The notes under the pieces are model-generated. The model made no database searches and was not told where the DNA came from. It saw only the letters and a list, made by a program, of their open reading frames with translations. From NCBI GenBank assembly GCA_031258615.1, contig JAIRMP010000168.1:1-22144 (forward strand): 22,144 bases of DNA. Direction: 5' to 3'. Shown one piece after another: positions 7,775 through 15,816 of this stretch (position 1 is its first letter; each line of letters starts with the position of its first letter). Origin of the DNA: Spirochaetaceae bacterium. Lineage in GTDB: Bacteria > Spirochaetota > Spirochaetia > Treponematales > Breznakiellaceae. The position numbers and the translations under genes were made by a program.

Positions 7775-8386
7775 ATGAAAGAATTAACGGAAAGGCAGCA
7801 GGCTGTATTAAACTTTATCGCGCGTTTTATTTACGAGCACAACTACCCGCCCACATTTAGACAAATTGCGGACCATTTTAAAATTACGGTAAAAGCTGCA
7901 TACGATCATGGTAGGGCGCTAAAAAAGAAGCAAAAACTCAGGCTGCATGACAAAAGCTCACGCACGATGGAAATTATCAGCAACGTAAGCTACGATGACG
8001 AACAAAAAGATTTTGAAGACATCCCTATACTTGGTGAAGTAGCGGCAGGTCCTCGCATACTTTCCGAAGAAAACTACCTGGGAAATATGCGTATCCACCG
8101 GTCAATGCTAAAAAAACAAAAACGCTACTTTGCGCTAATTGTACGCGGTGATTCGATGACGGGCGCCGGCGTAATGGACGGCGATACGGTGATAATCGAG
8201 AAAACCGAAACCGCAAAAAACGGCGATATTGTTGTAGCCATGATTAACGAAGGGTATACGCTAAAAAGATTCTTTAAGTGTAAAGAAAACATTAAACTTC
8301 AATCCGAAAATCGCGCCTACTTTCCTATATACTGCAACGATGTCCACATAGTAGGGCATCTTGCCTGCGTAATACGCTCCTACTGA
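7775..8386 (+). CDS. lexA: LexA SOS repressor / autoprotease
   Basis: The protein has 203 residues, the usual LexA length. An N-terminal winged helix (1-65) begins LTERQQAVLNFI, with recognition-helix region FRQIADHFKITVKAAYDHGRAL. The S24 peptidase half contains the Ala91-Gly92 cleavage site (EVAAGPRI), catalytic Ser127 (RGDSMTGAGVMDGD) and Lys164 (GYTLKRFF). On RecA activation it cleaves itself and derepresses DNA-repair genes. ATG 7775 is preceded by a strong GGGAGGAG. I see no Gram-positive-type GAAC-N4-GTTC box or E. coli CTGT-N8-ACAG box directly upstream, so autoregulation is not evident. It sits between the NtrX-like regulator and holA in a tight same-strand run. Confidence 0.93.
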   Translation: MKELTERQQAVLNFIARFIYEHNYPPTFRQIADHFKITVKAAYDHGRALKKKQKLRLHDKSSRTMEIISNVSYDDEQKDFEDIPILGEVAAGPRILSEENYLGNMRIHRSMLKKQKRYFALIVRGDSMTGAGVMDGDTVIIEKTETAKNGDIVVAMINEGYTLKRFFKCKENIKLQSENRAYFPIYCNDVHIVGHLACVIRSY

Positions 8387-8395
8387 CAGGTTTCT

Positions 8396-9379
8396 ATGGC
8401 AAATGGCGAAAGTTTTTTGTTTTTAGGCCCTGAATTGGGCGAAAAACAGGACGCTATTGAAAGATTACGCGGGGAGTTAACAAAAAAATACGGCGTTCCG
8501 CCGGAAGAAACATCTTTTTATGCCGGTGATACGCCTGCCGCAAACATTACCTCCTTCCTGCTGAACGGTTCATTGTTTTCCGAAGCCCGCCTTGTATTTG
8601 TTAAAAATGCGGAACTGTTGAAAAAAAAGGATGAGACGGCAAGCCTTGCATCCTACCTTAAAAACCCTGCCTGTGACACTACACTTATCCTTATTTCAGA
8701 CGCTGCCGGCATTGACCGTACAATAGAGGGCGCCCTGCCCAAAGACGCAAAACATATATTTTGGGAATTGTACGAAAGCAAAAAGCCTGAATGGGTGCGT
8801 TTATACTTTCACCGTGAAGGTTTTTCCGTTGACGAGGATGCCGTAAACACGATTCTGGAACTGGTAGAAAATAATACGGACGCGCTGCGGCGCGAGTGTT
8901 CACGCTTGATGCTGTTTGCCGGAAAGGAAAACGGAACCAAAAGAGTAATAAGCGCTGCTGAAATTGAAAAATCGCTTTCGCACACGCGCAGTGAATCCGC
9001 CTTTACCCTTTTTTCCGCGATTGCCGCCGGCAATTTGTCAAAAAGTATCGAGATAATGAATACGCTGCTTGCCGCCCAGGAGACGCCTGTAGCGATAATC
9101 TCAGGGATATCCTGGTGTTTCAAACGTTTTCGTGATTACTGCGAGCTGGCGGCGCGGGGGGCGGCATCCGACTTTGAATTAAAAAAGATCGGCATCACTA
9201 CGGCAAAGGGCAGGCGCGACTATGCCTGCGCGGAAAAAACTTTCGGACTTGCCGCCGCCGATAAGTGCATAGCGCTCTGCGCCGAATACGATCTTGCCGT
9301 AAGATCTGGCGGGGCTCCTATTGAAAACATTCTATTGAATCTTTACCTGTACAAATTATGGAGTCTCAGGGTAAATTAA
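8396..9379 (+). CDS. holA: DNA polymerase III delta subunit
   Basis: A 327-residue protein with the HolA layout: a RecA-like N-terminal domain that opens the beta clamp (FLFLGPELGEKQDAIERL, then ANITSFLLNGSLFSEARLVFVKNAELL), a middle domain (IDRTIEGALPKDAKHIFW), a helical lid (TDALRRECSRLMLFAG) and a C-terminal collar domain (SESAFTLFSAIAAGNLSKSIEIMNTLL, PVAIISGISWCFKRFRDY). Delta is the clamp-loader wrench that binds and opens the sliding clamp. No Walker A is present, as expected for delta. It starts 9 bp after lexA, with AGG five bases before the ATG. Confidence 0.9.
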   Translation: MANGESFLFLGPELGEKQDAIERLRGELTKKYGVPPEETSFYAGDTPAANITSFLLNGSLFSEARLVFVKNAELLKKKDETASLASYLKNPACDTTLILISDAAGIDRTIEGALPKDAKHIFWELYESKKPEWVRLYFHREGFSVDEDAVNTILELVENNTDALRRECSRLMLFAGKENGTKRVISAAEIEKSLSHTRSESAFTLFSAIAAGNLSKSIEIMNTLLAAQETPVAIISGISWCFKRFRDYCELAARGAASDFELKKIGITTAKGRRDYACAEKTFGLAAADKCIALCAEYDLAVRSGGAPIENILLNLYLYKLWSLRVN

Positions 9380-9400
9380 CATAAATGAAAGGAACTGCGT

Positions 9401-9631
9401 TTGAAAAACTTTGAAGAACGGCTTGAACATCTTGAAAGACTCGGTGAACAGGTTCGTAAAACCGATATACCGCTTAACGAAGCGCTTGCGGCATTTGAAG
9501 AAGGGATAAAACTTGCACGCGAGCTGGAAAAAGACCTGGAAAAAATCGAAAGCCGTATAGAGATTCTGGTAAACGGCGACAAGGCGGGCAATAACGAAAA
9601 ACCGGAGCTCGAACTGTTCAACGGGCTCTGA
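9401..9631 (+). CDS. xseB: Exodeoxyribonuclease VII small subunit
   Basis: A 76-residue, highly charged helical protein. The opening (MKNFEERLEHLERLGEQVRKTDIP) and core (LNEALAAFEEGIKLARELEKDLEKIESRIEIL) match the XseB family, which forms a coiled-coil helper for the XseA catalytic subunit that degrades single-stranded DNA. The start is a TTG with AAAGGA seven bases upstream; no ATG is available in a sensible place. It follows holA by 21 bp and ends the rightward gene run. xseA is not in the window. Confidence 0.9.
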   Translation: MKNFEERLEHLERLGEQVRKTDIPLNEALAAFEEGIKLARELEKDLEKIESRIEILVNGDKAGNNEKPELELFNGL

Positions 9632-9750
9632 CATCCGGTTTCTGCCTGCCATCCGGCCTGAAATATCTCATCGTAACGCCTCATAACAATGGAGGTTTGT
9701 GCAGTTTTCACAGATCACGCAGACTTTCACCCATGAGCGGCGGTTAAGCT

Positions 9751-11556
9751 TCAACTGCGCTGTGCGGCGAGAATCACTATCCCCAGTACAAACAGCGCAA
9801 AGGCGGAGACAAAACCTATTGTAAGCGCGGCGGCGAATCCCAGTGACAGTACCATAAAGATGCAGGATATATTGACGGCGCTGCGGAGTATGGATATTAA
9901 CCCGTTTAGGACAAGGGGCAGCGCAAACACCATAGGAAAGACTGCCAGTGAGTAATGTTTCCTGCCGCGCAGCTTCCAGCCTATGATTAGCGAGAATACC
10001 ATCAGCGGCAGGAAGAGCAACGGCTGGAGTATGCTGTTGACTATTTGGGCCTGGTAAACTTCCGGCACATAACCATACGAAGCGAGGCGGTCGGCGAGCG
10101 ACCAAATGTCATGCAGGAACAGGCCGTCTGGATTTTTGCCGCTGACCGAAGCCAAAAGGAAATCTTCGTAACTGATGGCAAGCACCAACTGGTTTTCCGG
10201 GGTATTTTCCGGGGGGCTGCCCTGCCAGATCGGGCCCCAGTGCATCTGTTCGTAGTCGCGGCTAAAGGCTTGCAGGTATACGGCGGTAAACTGTCGTTCC
10301 CCTATGTAAAGCGGCAAAAATTTGACGTAAGGGGCGCTGATTCTGTACATCGGATTCCGCTCCGAATCGAAGGCCGCTATCTCCAGACCCTTGCCGTAAC
10401 TATAATCGGCCGTACTTGAAAGTGAGGCAAGACGCATAACCGCCCGTCCTTCCGCCTCGAATAACGGAAGTGAAAACACCGGCCCCGCCAGTTCCGCGCC
10501 GAGACGCGTATCCATCTCGTCTACAAAGAACGCGGCCTGCGCGAGGCCTTCCGCGCTGAGGCTAAAAAAATTTTGAATGTCCGGATCGTCTGGCGCATCC
10601 GCTATCAGGCTGCGAAAAATATAGTATGCCCGTACCCAATCCCCGCCATTCATTGCCTCGTAGCCATCCCGTTTACGCTGGTAGACAGCGCGCCGTTCAA
10701 GCTCGGCTGCGCCCGGTTCCAGGCTTTCGATCGTGTTCCACACGGTTCCGGCAAGGCGCATCGCCTGCGCCGCTTCACTGCTGCCCGGCGCCGCCAGACG
10801 TTCCGCCATTACGGCGAGGCGGTGCGCGTCATAGTAGCGTTCTTCAGCGAAAGCCTGCTCCGCGAAACGCAGGGCGCTCTGCGCATTGATAGTCGCGGCT
10901 TGTCCGGGTATGCCGGTAACGTTGCTTTCCGCCTGTTTTTCCGGCGCTGATCTGCGGCCATACGTTAGACGCGCCAGTCCCGCGTCGACAATTTCGCGCA
11001 GATGTTCAATCTCGGCGTTTCCGGGCCAGATACGCCAACAGACCAACAAAAAACGGGACGCCTCGGTCCAGTCCTGCCTGTTTGAAAACAGGATCGCCTT
11101 CTCTCTCGCTTCGGCAAACAGTATGCTTTCCGTTCGTATATCAACCTGGTAGTCGGAACATAGCGGGCGGACGATCAGGAACAGCAGACTGTAAACTATT
11201 GCGGCAAGCACCGCGGCGATCAGTTGGGGGCGCAGTAATTTGAAGAATTCGGGAGAAAAATGTTTGAAGCGGACTTTTTTTTCGGGCGGTACGCGGCGGA
11301 ACGGTATCAGTTGGGCGCTCATAAATATGGCCGGAAAAAACATTATGAAGTCAAGAAGGCCGCGTGTAAGGCTGTTGCTGATCCTGAAAACGCTTAGTAC
11401 CCGCGTCCCGCCTAAATCTGAATCGGCGCTCCCAAAGGACAGGTTCGGAAAGATTAACCGGAAGATCAGTATTACGACAAAAGCGGCTATAGGGTAGACG
11501 GTACAGATGAAAGCCGGTGAACCTATATCAATTTTCCGCTTAAACTGTTTCGGCAT
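9751..11556 (-). CDS. Large membrane protein with TPR-like central region, unrecognised family
   Basis: The protein has 601 residues. Three hydrophobic segments near the N-terminus (about 15-37, 66-84, 109-131) are followed by a soluble stretch of about 370 residues, then four hydrophobic segments at the C-terminus (about 503-525, 530-552, 555-575, 577-598). The soluble part holds helical Ala-rich repeats such as SALRFAEQAFAEERYYDAHRLAVMAERL and GDWVRAYYIFRSLIADAPDDPD that read like TPR units, then a beta-rich stretch. No catalytic motif is recognised. ATG 11554-11556 follows AAAGGAG. It is the last gene after grpE-dnaK-dnaJ, 83 bp beyond dnaJ, so it may be co-transcribed with the chaperones. 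It is probably a spirochaete-restricted membrane protein; function unknown. Confidence 0.8.
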   Translation of the reverse strand: MPKQFKRKIDIGSPAFICTVYPIAAFVVILIFRLIFPNLSFGSADSDLGGTRVLSVFRISNSLTRGLLDFIMFFPAIFMSAQLIPFRRVPPEKKVRFKHFSPEFFKLLRPQLIAAVLAAIVYSLLFLIVRPLCSDYQVDIRTESILFAEAREKAILFSNRQDWTEASRFLLVCWRIWPGNAEIEHLREIVDAGLARLTYGRRSAPEKQAESNVTGIPGQAATINAQSALRFAEQAFAEERYYDAHRLAVMAERLAAPGSSEAAQAMRLAGTVWNTIESLEPGAAELERRAVYQRKRDGYEAMNGGDWVRAYYIFRSLIADAPDDPDIQNFFSLSAEGLAQAAFFVDEMDTRLGAELAGPVFSLPLFEAEGRAVMRLASLSSTADYSYGKGLEIAAFDSERNPMYRISAPYVKFLPLYIGERQFTAVYLQAFSRDYEQMHWGPIWQGSPPENTPENQLVLAISYEDFLLASVSGKNPDGLFLHDIWSLADRLASYGYVPEVYQAQIVNSILQPLLFLPLMVFSLIIGWKLRGRKHYSLAVFPMVFALPLVLNGLISILRSAVNISCIFMVLSLGFAAALTIGFVSAFALFVLGIVILAAQRS

Positions 11557-11639
11557 CGCTTCTCCTTTTAGCCGTAGACGGTTTTTTGCCGTTAAAGATT
11601 CTTTCGGTGTCCACCATTTTCGTGGAACAAGACTTTTCC

Positions 11640-12758
11640 CTAAACCTGGCTCAACTCGGCAAGCGGTATGGGATTTGGCTTTTCGTTTTCGCCTTCCAGT
11701 TTGGAAAATTCTTCAAGCAGTTCACGGCCTTTTTTTGAGAGCTTCGAAGGCACCTGTACCATCAATTTGATGTAAAAGTCACCACGTTTACCCTGAATAG
11801 GGACGCCTTCGTCGCGCACACGCAAAAGTTTTCCGTTTTGGCTGCCGGCGGGGATCTTTACCTTGATCGTCTTGTTGTCAAGGGTTGCCACCTGCAAGTT
11901 TCCGCCGAGAGCCGCCTGCGTTATGGAAACCGGTATCGCGCAGTACAAGTCCGCGCCGTTACGTTCAAAAAAATCGTGCGGTTTTACACGGATAAATACA
12001 TAGAGATCGCCGCAAGAACCGCCGTTCGGACCGGCGTCCCCCTGCGAGCGTATCACAACGCGCCTCCCGTTCTCCACGCCGCTCGGTATTGTTACCATAA
12101 TTTTTTGACGCTTTTTTATAGTGCCCGCGCCGCCGCACTCTTTGCAGGGATGTTCGATCACATAACCTTCGCCGCCGCAGGTGTGGCAGGTCGAGGCAAG
12201 TGAAAAAAAGCCGGCGCTCTGCCGTATCTGCCCCGTACCGCCGCAGTTTGGGCAGAGCTTTTTTCCGGAACCGCTTTCCGCGCCGCTTCCCTTACAGGAC
12301 GGACAGCTAACCTGCCGCGAGTAGCCTATCTCAACTTTGGTACCGAATACAGCGTCTTTGAACGGTATCTCAATATCGTAACGGAGGTTTGCCCCATGCC
12401 TTGGGCCGCTGCCGCCTCCAGTGTCACGACGCATACCGCCGCCAAAAAAACTGCCAAAAAAATCAGAAATATCCCCGCCAAATAGATCCTCAAATCCTCT
12501 GAAATTACTGAAATCGTGCTGGCCGCCCATGCCGTCCACGCCGGCAAAACCAAACTGATCGTAGGCGGCCCGTTTCTGATCGTCCGAAAGCACCTCATAC
12601 GCCTCGGTAGCCTCCTTGAATTTTTCCTCCGCTTCTTTGTTGCCCTGGTTCTTGTCCGGGTGGTATTGAACGGCAAGTTTCCGGTACGCTTTTTTTATAT
12701 CTTCTTTCGATGTGCCTTTCTGTATACCCAGCACTTCATAATAGTCTCGCTTTGCCAC
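11640..12758 (-). CDS. dnaJ: Chaperone protein DnaJ
   Basis: A 372-residue, full-length type I Hsp40. The J domain (1-70, YYEVLGIQKGTSKEDIKKAY, HPD at 33-35) is followed by a Gly/Phe linker (about 75-120). The zinc-binding domain has four cysteine repeats (CPSCKGSG, CPNCGGTG, CHTCGGEG, CKECGGAG), then the two C-terminal substrate-binding barrels and a dimerisation tail. It delivers unfolded clients to DnaK and stimulates its ATPase. The start is GTG (12756-12758) with AGGA seven to eight bases upstream. It lies 73 bp downstream of dnaK, separated by a strong hairpin. Confidence 0.96.
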   Translation of the reverse strand: MAKRDYYEVLGIQKGTSKEDIKKAYRKLAVQYHPDKNQGNKEAEEKFKEATEAYEVLSDDQKRAAYDQFGFAGVDGMGGQHDFSNFRGFEDLFGGDISDFFGSFFGGGMRRDTGGGSGPRHGANLRYDIEIPFKDAVFGTKVEIGYSRQVSCPSCKGSGAESGSGKKLCPNCGGTGQIRQSAGFFSLASTCHTCGGEGYVIEHPCKECGGAGTIKKRQKIMVTIPSGVENGRRVVIRSQGDAGPNGGSCGDLYVFIRVKPHDFFERNGADLYCAIPVSITQAALGGNLQVATLDNKTIKVKIPAGSQNGKLLRVRDEGVPIQGKRGDFYIKLMVQVPSKLSKKGRELLEEFSKLEGENEKPNPIPLAELSQV

Positions 12759-12784
12759 AGTCTTTTCCTAATGATCAACCACAA

Positions 12785-12811
12785 GGGGCAGGGCTGTTTT
12801 AGCCCTCCCCC
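12785..12811 (-). promoter_or_regulatory. Intercistronic hairpin between dnaK and dnaJ
   Basis: The 11-base arms 12785-12795 and 12801-12811 pair with one mismatch around a five-base loop (AGGGCT/AGCCCT core). No U-run follows in the direction of transcription, so this is not a standard terminator. It is better read as an mRNA-stabilising or processing element, or a weak attenuator that lowers DnaJ relative to DnaK. Confidence 0.55.
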
Positions 12812-12831
12812 GTTGCGGCACATTTCCCGTA

Positions 12832-14787
12832 CTATTTTTTGTCGTCAACAACTTCGTAGTCTACGTCCTCGGCGCTTTTTGTGCCGGCATCGTCTGTGCC
12901 TCCCGCCGTGCCAGCGCCGCCGTCAAAACCTGGACCAGGCTGCGGGTTTGCGCCGCCGGATTCCGGCCCCGCGCCGCCCCCCTGTCCTTGTTTTTTGTAG
13001 AGCTCTTCGGCAATCTTATAGGCGGCCTGTTTCAGAACTTCGGTTTTGGCCTTGATGTCGTCCGTGCTGCCGCTTTCAAGGGTTTTGCGAAGATCGGCTA
13101 TCGCCTCCTCCGTCTTGGCCTTGTCTGCGGCGTTCACCTTGTCGCCCAAATCCTTTATGTTCTTTTCAGAGCTGTAGATCAGCGAGTCCGCTTCGTTCCG
13201 CGCCTCGGCCTTTTCCTTCTCTTTCTTGTCCTCTTCCGCGTGCAGTTCCGCTTCCTTGACCATGCGATCGATGTCGTTTTCGCTCAAGCCGGAGGAACTT
13301 TCTATCCGTATTTTCTGTTCCTTGCCTGAACCGAGGTCCTTTGCCGAGACATGGACTATTCCGTTTGCGTCGATATCGAAGGTAACTTCGATCTGCGGAA
13401 TCCCGCGCGGCGCCGGCGGTATGCCTTCAAGGTTGAAGTTGCCGAGCGTTCGGTTCTGGGTCGCCATCTCGCGCTCACCCTGTAGGACGTGTATCGTAAC
13501 GGCCGTCTGACCGTCCGCCGCTGTGGAAAAGACCTGGCTCTTCTTGGTCGGGATCGTCGTGTTGCGCGGTATCAGCCTTGTCATAACGCTGCCCAAAGTT
13601 TCGATACCGAGCGAAAGCGGCGTAACATCAAGCAGCAGCACGTCCTTCACATCGCCGCCAAGAATACCGCCCTGAATCGCCGCGCCCACCGCGACAGCCT
13701 CGTCCGGGTTCACACCCTTGTTCGGTTCCTTCTTGAACAGATCCTTTACGATCTGCTGTACGGCCGGGATGCGTGTTGAACCGCCGACAAGTATCACCTC
13801 GTCGATCTGTTCGGCGGAAAATCCCGCGTCCGTAAGCGCTTTTTTGCAGGGCTCCTTCGTGCGTTCAAGCAGGTCGTTTACCAACTGCTCAAACTTTGCC
13901 CGTGTCAGCGTTTTTTGCAGATGTTTGGGCCCGCTTGCGTCCGCCGTGATGAATGGCAGGTTGATCTCCGTTGTCTGCATGGCGGAAAGCTCAATCTTTG
14001 CCTTTTCCGCAGCCTCACGGAGGCGTTGGAGTGCCATACGGTCCTGGCCAAGGTCTATGCCTGTATCCGCCTTGTACTCCGATATCAGCCATTCCTGCAC
14101 ACGGCGGTCAAAATCATCGCCGCCCAGGTGGGTGTCGCCGTTTGTCGACTTAACCTCGAACACGCCGTCTCCAAGCTCAAGGATGGAAACATCAAACGTG
14201 CCCCCGCCAAGGTCGTAAACGGCGATCGTCTTGTCCTTCTTCTGATCCTTGTTGAAACCGAAGGCTAAGGACGCCGCGGTCGGTTCGTTGATGATACGCC
14301 GCACCTCAAGGCCCGCTATCCTGCCGGCGTCCTTTGTCGCCTGGCGCTGGGCATCGTTGAAGTATGCCGGCACGGTGATGACAGCCTCGCTCACCGGTTC
14401 CCCCAAATAATCTTCCGCCGTCTTCTTCATCTTTTGTAGGATGAACGCGGAGATTTCCTGCGGAGAATACTTTTTATCGCCGGCATCGATCCTCACATCG
14501 TCACCTTGCTCCGTTACCTTGTACGGCACAAGCTTCATTTCGTTGGAAACTTCGGAAAAACGCCGTCCCATGAAACGTTTGATCGAAAAGATCGTGTTTT
14601 CGGGATTCGTGATCATCTGATTCTTTGCCGGAGCGCCTATCACGCGCTCGCCCTTGCTTGTAAATCCGACAATTGACGGGGTAGTCCGGCCGCCCTCCGC
14701 ATTCTGAATAACGACAGGCTCGCCGCCTTCCAGCACGGCCACGCATGAATTTGTTGTCCCCAGGTCAATTCCAATAATTTTACCCAT
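12832..14787 (-). CDS. dnaK: Chaperone protein DnaK (Hsp70)
   Basis: A 651-residue, full-length bacterial Hsp70. The nucleotide-binding domain begins GKIIGIDLGTTNSCVAVLEG and contains the phosphate loops (AVYDLGGGTFDVSILEL, VILVGGSTRIPAVQ). The linker DVLLLDVTPLSLGIET precedes the beta-sandwich substrate-binding domain, and a helical lid ends in a Gly-rich tail and the acidic terminus EDVDYEVVDDKK. It folds and rescues client proteins with DnaJ and GrpE, both encoded alongside. A strong GGAGG lies six bases before the ATG. It is separated from grpE by 103 bp containing two hairpins. Confidence 0.98.
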   Translation of the reverse strand: MGKIIGIDLGTTNSCVAVLEGGEPVVIQNAEGGRTTPSIVGFTSKGERVIGAPAKNQMITNPENTIFSIKRFMGRRFSEVSNEMKLVPYKVTEQGDDVRIDAGDKKYSPQEISAFILQKMKKTAEDYLGEPVSEAVITVPAYFNDAQRQATKDAGRIAGLEVRRIINEPTAASLAFGFNKDQKKDKTIAVYDLGGGTFDVSILELGDGVFEVKSTNGDTHLGGDDFDRRVQEWLISEYKADTGIDLGQDRMALQRLREAAEKAKIELSAMQTTEINLPFITADASGPKHLQKTLTRAKFEQLVNDLLERTKEPCKKALTDAGFSAEQIDEVILVGGSTRIPAVQQIVKDLFKKEPNKGVNPDEAVAVGAAIQGGILGGDVKDVLLLDVTPLSLGIETLGSVMTRLIPRNTTIPTKKSQVFSTAADGQTAVTIHVLQGEREMATQNRTLGNFNLEGIPPAPRGIPQIEVTFDIDANGIVHVSAKDLGSGKEQKIRIESSSGLSENDIDRMVKEAELHAEEDKKEKEKAEARNEADSLIYSSEKNIKDLGDKVNAADKAKTEEAIADLRKTLESGSTDDIKAKTEVLKQAAYKIAEELYKKQGQGGGAGPESGGANPQPGPGFDGGAGTAGGTDDAGTKSAEDVDYEVVDDKK

Positions 14788-14817
14788 TTTTATCCTCCAG
14801 AAAAAAATTTTAAATTC

Positions 14818-14839
14818 GGGCGTTTGTCACAAAACGCCC
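14818..14839 (-). promoter_or_regulatory. Hairpin in the dnaK leader
   Basis: The perfect arms GGGCGTTT (14818-14825) and AAACGCCC (14832-14839) enclose a six-base loop about 30 bases upstream of the dnaK start. In the transcript it would leave the GGAGG site free. It could protect a processed 5' end or be temperature-sensitive. It is not the CIRCE element (TTAGCACTC-N9-GAGTGCTAA). Confidence 0.45.
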
Positions 14840-14848
14840 CTGTTATAT

Positions 14849-14876
14849 AAAAAAAACCGAAAAACCGTTGGGTTTT
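14849..14876 (-). terminator. Possible weak terminator or attenuator after grpE
   Basis: In the leftward transcript, arms AAAACC and GGTTTT (loop CAAC, 14861-14876) are followed after a few bases by an eight-U run (14849-14856). The stem is only 6 bp with two G-C pairs, so termination would be partial. If it works, it would lower dnaK read-through from a grpE promoter. Confidence 0.35.
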
Positions 14877-14890
14877 CAGCCTAATTTTCC

Positions 14891-15565
14891 TTATTCCGGC
14901 ATTAAAACCTTTACTTTCGCCGTCCGCACAACCCTGTCCTTTAACATATAGCCCTTGGCAAAGTCTTCCTTCACCACAGGCTCATCCACGCAGGCGGACT
15001 TTTCCATTAACACAGCCTCGTGGCGGGTCGGATCGAAGGGCATACCTACAGAATCGAAGCGCTTAAGCCCCCACTTGTTTTCAAGCTGGCTCAACATCCC
15101 TTTTTCGATCATGCTGATGCCGTCACGGAATGTATCGAAGTCCGCCTCCGTTTTTGCCGACGATTCGGCGGCGTTTATCGCGCGTTCAAAGTCATCCAGA
15201 GTCGCTATCAGATCGAGCAGCAAACTCTGATTCGCAAATTCAACCGCCTCCTGCTTTTCTTTCACGATACGTTTGCGGAAATTCTCGAAATCCGCGACCT
15301 TACGCAGGTATTTTTCCTCCGATTCGGCAAGTTTTTGTTCCAGGTCTTCGATTCTTCGCATGGGATCACATTCCCCGGCCCCGGAAGTTTCCTGCGGCCC
15401 GCCCTGATCACCGGCACGGCGCTCGTCCTCAGGTTTAACAGCGGCGTCCCCGTCCACAGCAAAATCTTCCGTCCCGGTATAGCCGGATTCGCTGCCGGAC
15501 ACTGCGGTCTCCGTAACTTGTGGCTGTGTTTTGTTCAGTTTTTCCTCATTTTCCTCGTATGACAT
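14891..15565 (-). CDS. grpE: Nucleotide exchange factor GrpE
   Basis: The protein has 224 residues. An acidic, low-complexity N-terminal extension (1-70) is followed by a long coiled-coil helix (MRRIEDLEQKLAESEEKYLRKVADFENFRKRI). The C-terminal beta domain contains the family motif GMPFDPTRHEAVL and ends DRVVRTAKVKVLMPE. It releases ADP from DnaK. ATG 15563-15565 has AAGG five bases upstream. It is the first gene of the leftward chaperone run. No hrcA and no CIRCE operator are visible upstream, so heat control must be by another route or encoded elsewhere. Confidence 0.95.
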   Translation of the reverse strand: MSYEENEEKLNKTQPQVTETAVSGSESGYTGTEDFAVDGDAAVKPEDERRAGDQGGPQETSGAGECDPMRRIEDLEQKLAESEEKYLRKVADFENFRKRIVKEKQEAVEFANQSLLLDLIATLDDFERAINAAESSAKTEADFDTFRDGISMIEKGMLSQLENKWGLKRFDSVGMPFDPTRHEAVLMEKSACVDEPVVKEDFAKGYMLKDRVVRTAKVKVLMPE

Positions 15566-15714
15566 AGTAACCTTTTTATAATATGATTTCTACTTGATGT
15601 CTACGGCAACCGAATATGTCCTGAAACGATACCGTATTGTCCGTATATGCAAAATATACGACTTTACAGGTAAAAGGTCAACGTGTGAGGGCTCAACGCT
15701 GCAATTCTACTTTC

Positions 15715-15788
15715 AATTTGGGCGCATCCCCGTCCAGCGCGCGTCAGGCGCGTAGAGCCCGCGCAGAGCCGCGTCCGTCTTCCAAATT
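15715..15788. repeat. 74-bp element bounded by inverted repeats
   Basis: AATTTGG (15715-15721) and CCAAATT (15782-15788) face each other around a very GC-rich interior with near-repeats (GCGCGTCAGGCGCG, GCCCGCGCAGAGCCGCG). An open frame crosses it in phase with RNase Z, but its Arg/Ala/Ser-rich translation is not RNase Z-like. It looks like a small palindromic intergenic repeat. Confidence 0.45.
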
Positions 15789-15809
15789 ACGGCGTACAGC
15801 GCCTATAAT
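15780..15809 (+). promoter_or_regulatory. rnz: Candidate promoter of rnz, possibly leaderless
   Basis: A perfect TATAAT lies at 15804-15809, seven bases before the ATG at 15817. A weak -35 (TTCCAA, 15780-15785) sits 18 bp upstream. Transcription would then begin at or next to the start codon, consistent with the lack of a Shine-Dalgarno sequence. Confidence 0.4.
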
Positions 15810-15816
15810 ACTTTCA

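Noticed and set aside
12516..14268. Several long rightward ORFs antisense to dnaK and dnaJ
   Set aside because: They are shadows of highly biased, well-conserved coding sequence on the other strand and resemble no protein family.
15566..15640. CIRCE operator upstream of grpE
   Set aside because: No TTAGCACTC or GAGTGCTAA half-site is present on either strand.
15637..15816. N-terminal extension of RNase Z from an upstream start
   Set aside because: The added 60 residues are Arg/Ala/Ser-rich, arise from an inverted-repeat element, and RNase Z homology starts at MEAFILG.
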